A stretch of DNA of 11,003 nt from an uncultured Clostridia bacterium (GTDB lineage: Bacteria > Bacillota_A > Clostridia > Christensenellales > Aristaeellaceae), in the NCBI GenBank assembly GCA_946613955.1, contig CAMOGC010000033.1:1-11003 (forward strand). The letters run 5' to 3'. This document shows, one piece after another, positions 6,764 through 11,003 of the stretch (positions are counted from its first letter, which is position 1; each line of letters opens with the position of its first letter). The notes under the pieces were generated by a model, which ran no database searches, was not told the DNA's origin, and worked only from the letters and a program-made list of their open reading frames with translations. The translations under genes and the position numbers were made by a program.

Positions 6764-7582
6764 ATGAACATGTATTTCTGCCCGCTTTTTTCGGGCTCCA
6801 GCGGCAACGCGCTCTTCCTCCAGTACGGCGACACCCGGCTGCTCATCGACGCGGGCAAGCCGGGGAGGCAGATCGAGGAGGCCCTGGCCAAAATCGGCGC
6901 CGCGCCGGAAACCCTCAGCGGCCTGCTCATCACCCATGAGCACTCGGATCACATCGCGGGGGCGGGCGTGCTGGCGAGGCGGTACGGGCTGCCGGTTTAC
7001 GCGACGACAGGTACCTGGATCGCCATGGAAAACAAGATCGGAAAGATCCCGCCTGCCCTGCGCAGGGATTTTCGCGCCGGGCAGGATTTTTATCTGGGCG
7101 ATATCGGGGTTTCTTCCTTTTCCATTCCCCATGACGCGGCGGATCCCGTCGGCTTCCGGCTGTGGGGCGGCGATCTGAGCGTCTCCACGGCCACCGATCT
7201 GGGCACATTTTCCCGGGAGGTTTTCGACCGGATCGCGGGCAGCTCCCTGATCCTTCTGGAAAGCAACCACGACCCGGACATGCTGAAGCGGAACAGCCAC
7301 TATTCCGCCGCGCTGAAGGCCCGCATTCTCGGGGATCACGGACATCTGAGCAACGAGACGTGCGGAAAAGCGCTGCCCTCTCTCGTCTCCCGGGGAACGG
7401 GAGCCATCGTGCTGGGCCATCTGAGCGGGGAAAACAATACGCCCGCCCTGGCCATGGAGGTCTCGCAAAGCGTCCTGGAGCGGGAAGGCATCCGGATCGG
7501 CCGGGACGTTCTGCTGCAGGTGGCCCTGCGGGATCAGACGGGGGAGCTCTACACCATCCGGGATCCGCGGGCGGACGCCTGA
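6764..7582 (+). CDS. walJ: WalJ (YycJ)-type metallo-beta-lactamase-fold hydrolase
   Basis: This is a 272-residue metallo-beta-lactamase-fold protein of the YycJ/WalJ group, proposed in Bacillus to be a DNA exonuclease linked to the WalRK cell-wall regulon. It opens with CPLFSGSSGNALFL (6-19). Metal ligands are seen in THEHSDH (57-63), IPHDA (121-125), ATDLG (143-147) and LGHLS (218-222). The group-specific ESNHD (166-170) and GHLSN (193-197) are present. The start at 6764 follows an AAGGAAGGAACAGG purine stretch (6738-6751). An ATG two codons later (6770) is also possible. It lies 60 bases after the LicD-family gene and may be read through from it; no walR or walK gene is nearby, unlike in Bacillus. 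Confidence 0.9.
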   Translation: MNMYFCPLFSGSSGNALFLQYGDTRLLIDAGKPGRQIEEALAKIGAAPETLSGLLITHEHSDHIAGAGVLARRYGLPVYATTGTWIAMENKIGKIPPALRRDFRAGQDFYLGDIGVSSFSIPHDAADPVGFRLWGGDLSVSTATDLGTFSREVFDRIAGSSLILLESNHDPDMLKRNSHYSAALKARILGDHGHLSNETCGKALPSLVSRGTGAIVLGHLSGENNTPALAMEVSQSVLEREGIRIGRDVLLQVALRDQTGELYTIRDPRADA

Positions 7583-7605
7583 GACTTTCCGGCGGGCCGC
7601 ATAGA

Positions 7606-7640
7606 TATCGGAAACGAAAAATAAATTTTCGTTTCCGATA
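7606..7640. repeat. Perfect 15-base inverted repeat (hairpin 1)
   Basis: TATCGGAAACGAAAA (7606-7620) and its exact reverse complement (7626-7640) enclose the five-base loop ATAAA. No T-tract follows the stem, so a classical intrinsic terminator is unlikely, although it begins 24 bases after the walJ-like stop. Confidence 0.85.
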
Positions 7641-7658
7641 AGCCTCCGGCGGATGCGA

Positions 7659-7702
7659 CCGGGCGCGAAATGTAATTTTGCCGCTTTGCGGCACGCGCCC
7701 GG
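7659..7702. repeat. Nested GC-rich inverted repeat (hairpin 2)
   Basis: The outer arms CCGGGCGCG (7659-7667) and CGCGCCCGG (7694-7702) are perfectly complementary. The inner arms TGCCGC (7679-7684) and GCGGCA (7688-7693) flank a TTT loop, leaving an 11-base AT-rich bulge (7668-7678) on the left side only. Confidence 0.8.
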
Positions 7703-7707
7703 CGCGG

Positions 7708-7746
7708 CGTAAACGCATCAAAACGCAAAGCGTTTTTGCGTTTACG
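7708..7746. repeat. 17-base-pair inverted repeat with bulge (hairpin 3)
   Basis: CGTAAACGCA (7708-7717) pairs with TGCGTTTACG (7737-7746). AAAACGC (7720-7726) pairs with GCGTTTT (7730-7736) around an AAA loop. Only a two-base TC bulge (7718-7719) interrupts the 17 base pairs. Confidence 0.85.
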
Positions 7747-7758
7747 ATAAAATAGCAC

Positions 7759-7813
7759 AGGCAACGGGATGTCCCATGCCTCTGGCGGTTGGCCAGGAAC
7801 GAGGGGCAAATAG
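7759..7813 (+). promoter_or_regulatory. Putative leader: two small hairpins and a short ORF before the ABC-F gene
   Basis: AGGCA (7759-7763) pairs with TGCCT (7777-7781) around an inner GGG/CCC. CTGGC (7782-7786) pairs with GCCAG (7792-7796). A 14-codon ORF runs from ATG 7769 to TAG 7813 (MSHASGGWPGTRGK), ending 23 bases before the ABC-F ATG, with only a weak AGG (7759-7761) as ribosome binding site. Antibiotic-resistance ABC-F genes are often controlled by leader peptides of this sort; whether this one is translated is not known. Confidence 0.3.
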
Positions 7814-7836
7814 ACAGGAACAGGAGAGCGCTTTTC

Positions 7837-9762
7837 ATGATCATTCTTTCCCTTCAGGGCATCCGGAAGAGCTTCGGCGCCAACGAGGTGCTGAAGGACG
7901 CTTCCCTGACCCTTCAGGAAGGGGAACGGATGGGCCTTGTGGGCGTCAACGGCAGCGGGAAGAGCACCCTTTTCAAAATCATCGCCGGGGAGATACAGGC
8001 GGACGCGGGAACGGTCTCCCTGCAGAAGGGGCTGAAGATCGGCTATCTGGCCCAGCAGGGGAATCTCGACGGGGAGGATACGGTACTTCGCGCGCTGGAG
8101 AGCGTTTTTGATCCTATCGCCGCCCTGGAGGCGGAAATGCGGGCGACGGAGGCGGAAATGAGCGCCCGGGCCGGGGATCCGGAAGCCCTGCGGCGGCTGG
8201 GCGGCCGCTATGACGCGCTGACCCGGGCCTTCGAGGAGGGCAACGGATACGGCTGGCGCTCCGCGGTACAGGGCGTGCTGGCGGGACTGGATCTGCGCGG
8301 CCATCAGGAGATGAAGGTCCGCCTGCTCAGCGGCGGGGAAAGAACCCGGCTGAGCCTGGGCCGGATGCTGCTGACGAATCCGGATCTGCTGCTGCTGGAC
8401 GAGCCCACCAACCATCTGGATCTGAAAAGCATCGCCTGGCTGGAGGACTATCTCGAGCATTACCGGGGAGCGGTGCTGGTCATCAGCCATGACCGGTATT
8501 TCCTCGACCGGGTCTGCGGACGGATGACGGAGCTGCTGATGGGTTCGCTGGAAACCTATACGGGGAATTATACGGAGTATCTCGAAAAGCGAACCGCCGT
8601 ATATGAAACCCGGATGAAGGCCTGGCAGGCCCAGCAGAAGGAGATCGCCCGGCAGGAGGCCATCATCGCCACCTTCCGCCGCTTCAACCGGGAAAAAAGC
8701 ATCAGGCGCGCGGAAAGCCGGGAAAAACGGCTGGAGAAGATGGAACGGCTGGAAAAACCCCAGGAGGAAGGGGCCATCCGGTTCCGCTTCGAGACCCGGC
8801 GGAGAACCGGGGACGACGTGCTGATCGCCGAGGAGATGTCCAAATCCTTCGGGGAGCGGATCCTGTTTCGGGATCTGAAGATGCATCTGCGCGCCGGGGA
8901 CCGGGTCGCGCTGATCGGGGACAACGGGTGCGGAAAGTCCACGCTGCTCAAATGCCTGATCGGCGAGGAAAAGCCCGACCGGGGAATCATCCGGTGGGGC
9001 GCCGGGGTGGATATCGGCTATTATGACCAGCACCAGGCGGGACTGCGCGAAAACAAAACCGTCCTGGAGGAGGTCTGGGAGCGGTTTCCCCGGATGGACC
9101 AGGCGGAGATCCGGGGCGCTCTGGGCCGCTTTCTGTTCACGGGCGACGACGTGCTCATGCCCGTCTCCACCCTCAGCGGCGGGGAAAAGGGCCGGGTGGC
9201 GCTGACGGAGCTGATGCTGCGAAAGGATAACGTGCTGCTGCTGGACGAGCCGACCAACCACCTGGACATGGACAGCCGGGAGGTGCTCGAGGACGCGCTG
9301 GCGGATTTCCCCGGGACGATTCTGGCCGTGAGCCATGACCGGTACTTTATCAACCGCTTCGCGGAGCGGGTCTGGGTCATGGAGGAGGAAGGCCTCAGGG
9401 AGTACCTGGGGAATTATGACGATTATTTCGCCCGGGTCAGCCGGGATCTGCCCCCGGACGGGGAGGAGCAGCGGATGACCCGCACCGCCCTGGAGAAGGA
9501 AAAGAAGAAAAGCCGGGAGGAGCAGCGGCGGTCGAAAGAAAGAAAGGATAAACTGAAAGCGCTGGAAAAGGAAATCGCCGAAACGGAAGCGGAGGCGGCC
9601 CGGCTGGAAAAGCGCCTGGGCGAAGCCGATCTCTGGCTGCAGCCGGAGGAGGCGGAGCGAATCACCAGGGCCTGGCGCGCGGAGAAGGAAAAGGCGGACC
9701 GGCTGTATGAAGCCTGGGCCGCGATGGAGGAGGAAGGAATAGACACACCCGGCAGCGTGTGA
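7837..9762 (+). CDS. ABC-F family ATPase (YdiF-like translation factor)
   Basis: ABC-F proteins are soluble twin-ATPase proteins that bind the ribosomal E site; members assist translation or protect ribosomes from antibiotics. The 641-residue protein has Walker A GVNGSGKST (36-44), signature LSGGE (164-168) and LLLLDEPTNHLD (184-195). A charged inter-domain linker follows at about 245-315. The second set is GDNGCGKST (361-369), LSGGE (446-450) and LLLDEPTNHLD (467-477). A Lys/Glu-rich coiled coil fills about 545-610. No membrane segments are present, which excludes a transporter. Length and the C-terminal coiled coil fit Bacillus YdiF best. ATG 7837 is chosen because AGGAG (7822-7826) is ten bases upstream; an in-frame start at 7789 would add 16 unconserved residues. 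The linker is not obviously elongated as in some resistance ABC-F proteins, so a housekeeping role is likelier. Confidence 0.93.
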   Translation: MIILSLQGIRKSFGANEVLKDASLTLQEGERMGLVGVNGSGKSTLFKIIAGEIQADAGTVSLQKGLKIGYLAQQGNLDGEDTVLRALESVFDPIAALEAEMRATEAEMSARAGDPEALRRLGGRYDALTRAFEEGNGYGWRSAVQGVLAGLDLRGHQEMKVRLLSGGERTRLSLGRMLLTNPDLLLLDEPTNHLDLKSIAWLEDYLEHYRGAVLVISHDRYFLDRVCGRMTELLMGSLETYTGNYTEYLEKRTAVYETRMKAWQAQQKEIARQEAIIATFRRFNREKSIRRAESREKRLEKMERLEKPQEEGAIRFRFETRRRTGDDVLIAEEMSKSFGERILFRDLKMHLRAGDRVALIGDNGCGKSTLLKCLIGEEKPDRGIIRWGAGVDIGYYDQHQAGLRENKTVLEEVWERFPRMDQAEIRGALGRFLFTGDDVLMPVSTLSGGEKGRVALTELMLRKDNVLLLDEPTNHLDMDSREVLEDALADFPGTILAVSHDRYFINRFAERVWVMEEEGLREYLGNYDDYFARVSRDLPPDGEEQRMTRTALEKEKKKSREEQRRSKERKDKLKALEKEIAETEAEAARLEKRLGEADLWLQPEEAERITRAWRAEKEKADRLYEAWAAMEEEGIDTPGSV

Positions 9763-9776
9763 ATAAAAAAGGCACC

Positions 9777-9822
9777 AACCGCCCAATGGAAAAGCGTTTC
9801 CGGGGCGGTTTTTTTCTTTTTC
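9777..9822 (+). terminator. Strong intrinsic terminator after the ABC-F gene
   Basis: AACCGCCC (9777-9784) pairs with GGGCGGTT (9803-9810). Inside it GGAAA (9788-9792) pairs with TTTCC (9797-9801). A T-rich run (9809-9822, broken only by one C) follows immediately. The hairpin starts 14 bases after the stop codon and separates the upstream genes from the ribosomal operon. Confidence 0.9.
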
Positions 9823-9833
9823 GGATTTTCCGG

Positions 9834-9851
9834 TTCGGGAAAGGGCCCGAA
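9834..9851. repeat. Small inverted repeat in the intergenic region
   Basis: TTCGGG (9834-9839) and CCCGAA (9846-9851) form a six-base-pair stem around AAAGGG. No T-tract follows. Between the terminator and the A-tract array (9823-9899) I see nothing else, and no gene. Confidence 0.5.
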
Positions 9852-9899
9852 TGCGGCCAAAAGTGGACACACCAGAAGGCGTGTTCAAATGGACGGCCG

Positions 9900-9968
9900 A
9901 AAAGATACGGAAAATCAGGAAAAACAGGCCGAAGAAACCTCGAAAATATCAAAAATTTTTTCAAAAAA
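9900..9968. other. Phased A-tract array (likely curved DNA / UP element)
   Basis: A-tracts are centred at about 9901.5, 9912.5, 9922, 9934-9936, 9944.5, 9953 and 9965.5, a mean spacing of roughly 10.7 bases over six steps, close to one helical turn. The array ends 14 bases before the -35 of the ribosomal promoter. The last part (9943-9968, A4, then A5T6, then A6) is in the position of an UP element contacted by the RNA polymerase alpha subunits. Intrinsic bending is inferred from the spacing. Confidence 0.6.
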
Positions 9969-9982
9969 CAGGGGTTTTCCCC

Positions 9983-10011
9983 TTGATTTCTTCTCCGGGG
10001 ATGCGTATAAT
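9983..10011 (+). promoter_or_regulatory. S10 operon promoter
   Basis: TTGATT (9983-9988) and TATAAT (10006-10011) are separated by exactly 17 bases, and an AT-rich stretch lies upstream. The predicted start is near 10018, about 168 bases before the rpsJ ATG. The GGGGTTTTCCCC dyad (9971-9982) abuts the -35 and could be a binding site or chance. Such a near-consensus promoter fits a ribosomal protein operon. Confidence 0.85.
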
Positions 10012-10017
10012 GTGCCT

Positions 10018-10185
10018 GTTGTCTGTGCAGGGATGAAGTGGTAAGTTGCCGCCAGGCCAGGCGGGTAATTACCATGGACCAGCCCGTGAATCGGGCGACG
10101 GACTCGAAATCGCCGGGCAGGATCTGCACCTGCAGTGGATCCCCCAGAGGCGGAAACGAGAACGAATCGAGGAGGTTAACAGGTC
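10018..10185 (+). promoter_or_regulatory. Structured 5' leader of the S10 operon
   Basis: The leader between the promoter and rpsJ can fold as a multi-helix junction. GGGAT (10030-10034) can pair with ATCCC (10139-10143), closing three hairpins. The first is TGGTAA/TTACCA (10039-10044, 10069-10074) with inner CCGCC/GGCGG (10049-10053, 10060-10064). The second is GCCCG/CGGGC (10082-10086, 10092-10096) and the third is GCAGG/CCTGC (10117-10121, 10129-10133). A second CGGGC (10114-10118) offers an alternative partner for GCCCG. AGGAGG (10170-10175) is the ribosome binding site, ten bases before ATG. Ribosomal protein feedback (as L4 does in Escherichia coli) is possible. No known leader class is recognised. 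Confidence 0.5.
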
Positions 10186-10494
10186 ATGGCCAGCCAGAAA
10201 ATCCGTATCAAGCTGAAGAGCTACGAGCACAAACTGATCGATCAGAGCGCCGCGCGGATCGTTGAAACCGCGAAGCGCACCGGTGCCCGGGTCTCCGGCC
10301 CCATCCCGCTCCCCACGGAAAGGGAGATCGTCACCATCCTTCGCGCTGTGCACAAGTACAAGGACAGCCGCGAACAGTTCGAACGCCGCACCCATAAGCG
10401 GCTCATCGACATCAACAACCCGAATTCCAAGACGGTGGACGCCATGATGAAGCTCGATCTTCCTGCTGGTGTCGAAATCGAAATGAAACTGTGA
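10186..10494 (+). CDS. rpsJ: 30S ribosomal protein S10
   Basis: S10 is a small-subunit protein of the 30S head and also partners with NusB in transcription antitermination. The 102-residue protein matches the family over its full length: [18 protein letters not shown] (5-22), [10 protein letters not shown] (36-45), [20 protein letters not shown] (56-75) and the C-terminal [13 protein letters not shown]. The start follows AGGAGG by ten bases. It is the first gene of the S10 operon, as in most bacteria, and has its own promoter and leader. Arginine codons are mostly CGC, unlike the CGG-rich upstream genes, as expected for high expression. Nothing is missing or odd in the protein. Confidence 0.99.
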   Translation: MASQKIRIKLKSYEHKLIDQSAARIVETAKRTGARVSGPIPLPTEREIVTILRAVHKYKDSREQFERRTHKRLIDINNPNSKTVDAMMKLDLPAGVEIEMKL

Positions 10495-10513
10495 GGCAGG
10501 AGGAGCGATTAAC

Positions 10514-11003
10514 ATGAAGAAAGCGATCGTGGGCAAAAAGATCGGCATGACGCAGGTCTTCACTGAAGACGGCCGCCTCGTACCGGTTACCGTGATTGAA
10601 GCGGGCCCCTGCACCGTAGTGCAAACCAAGACCAAGGAAAGCGACGGCTATGAAGCCGTTCAGGTCGGTTTCGGCGATCTGACCGAAAACCGCGCCAAGA
10701 AGCTGCTGAACAAACCGGAACTGGGCCATTTCAAGAAGGCCGGCGTGGATGCGAAGCGCACCCTGCGTGAATTCCGGTTCGATGACTGCAGCGGTTACAA
10801 AGTCGGCGACGTGCTCAAGTGCGACCAGTTCGCCCAGGGCGACAAGATCGACATCACCGGAACCAGCAAGGGCCACGGATACACCGGCGCCATCCAGCGC
10901 TGGAATCAGCACACCGGCCCCATGGCGCACGGCTCCAAGTATCATCGCGGCGTCGGCTCCCTGAGCGCGAACTCCGACCCGAGCCGGGTGTTCAAGAACA
11001 AGC
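10514..11003 (+). CDS. rplC: 50S ribosomal protein L3 (5' part, cut by window edge)
   Basis: L3 is a primary 23S rRNA-binding protein of the large subunit whose central loop reaches toward the peptidyl transferase centre. The window holds 163 codons and one extra base; about 45 more residues are expected beyond the right edge. The N-terminus [20 protein letters not shown] is typical. The conserved loop region reads [20 protein letters not shown], followed by DPSRVFKNK. The start follows AGGAGGAG (10498-10505), 19 bases after the rpsJ stop, so the genes are cotranscribed in the standard S10-L3 order. The stretch AIQRWNQH before the loop has Trp where relatives usually have His; this looks like lineage variation. 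Confidence 0.97.
   Translation, partial: MKKAIVGKKIGMTQVFTEDGRLVPVTVIEAGPCTVVQTKTKESDGYEAVQVGFGDLTENRAKKLLNKPELGHFKKAGVDAKRTLREFRFDDCSGYKVGDVLKCDQFAQGDKIDITGTSKGHGYTGAIQRWNQHTGPMAHGSKYHRGVGSLSANSDPSRVFKNK

Noticed and set aside
7748..7753. TAAAAT as a -10 for the ABC-F gene.
   Set aside because: No -35 hexamer is found 16-18 bases upstream; that position is inside the third hairpin (CAAAGC region). A promoter cannot be supported.
9759..9986. A 75-codon open frame after the ABC-F gene.
   Set aside because: It starts at the ABC-F stop and runs through the terminator and the A-tract region; its composition is basic low complexity and it has no ribosome binding site of its own.
10074..10121. 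Two AYGGAY hexamers (10074-10079, 10098-10103) as in the TwoAYGGAY RNA motif, and a CGCCGGGCA string reminiscent of the ZTP riboswitch.
   Set aside because: The hexamers are not in closed terminal loops, the ZTP core elements between the matching pieces are absent, and a ribosomal operon is an unlikely context. Chance resemblance is the simpler explanation.
10030..10143. tRNA-like pieces in the S10 leader: AGTGGTAAG like a D-loop, GGACTCGAAATC like a serine anticodon arm, and a 5+7+5 stem-loop placed like a T-arm.
   Set aside because: No seven-base-pair acceptor stem, no TTCRA-type T-loop (the loop is ATCTGCA) and no correct spacing, so a tRNA gene is not supported.

Overview
The window looks like a chromosomal segment of a GC-rich Firmicutes-type bacterium, probably a member of the Clostridia. 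The basis is the Firmicutes-like S10 sequence, a Soj/Spo0J pair, a WalJ (YycJ)-type hydrolase, an ABC-F protein most like YdiF, strong AGGAGG ribosome binding sites and sigma-A-type promoters. No phage, transposase, CRISPR array, rRNA or convincing tRNA is visible. The assignment to lineage is an inference from protein character only.

Layout. Positions 1-1592 (minus strand) hold a zinc/manganese-type ABC uptake operon: the ATPase gene first, then the permease, overlapping by 10 bases; no substrate-binding protein gene lies in the window. A short divergent region (1593-1680) carries two face-to-face promoters that share a symmetric -10, with repeated AAATCA half-sites around it. Rightward from there come parA and parB (1681-3314). 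A 139-base gap follows, with a weak terminator-like hairpin and three degenerate 24-base repeats. Next is a tightly packed cell-surface polysaccharide group (3454-6703): a membrane sugar-phosphate transferase, a two-subunit transketolase and a LicD-family protein, each overlapping the next. A WalJ-type metallo-hydrolase (6764-7582) follows.

The gap 7583-7836 is unusually rich in inverted repeats. Three strong hairpins fill about 140 bases whose outer ends are imperfect inverted copies of each other. Two smaller hairpins and a possible 14-residue leader ORF sit directly before the ABC-F ATPase gene (7837-9762), which ends in a strong intrinsic terminator.

The last region, 9763-11003, is the head of the S10 ribosomal protein operon. 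An A-tract array phased at about 10.7 bases leads into a near-consensus promoter. A transcribed leader of roughly 168 bases with a foldable multi-helix core comes next, then rpsJ and the 5' part of rplC. The ribosomal genes use CGC/CGT for arginine much more than the CGG-rich upstream genes, as expected for highly expressed genes.

The genes are mostly housekeeping: metal uptake, chromosome partitioning, envelope polysaccharide, cell-wall or DNA metabolism, and translation. I do not see a clear new multi-gene system. The points most worth a second look are non-coding: the symmetric divergent promoter with its repeats, the hairpin array before the ABC-F gene, and the curved upstream DNA and structured leader of the S10 operon.
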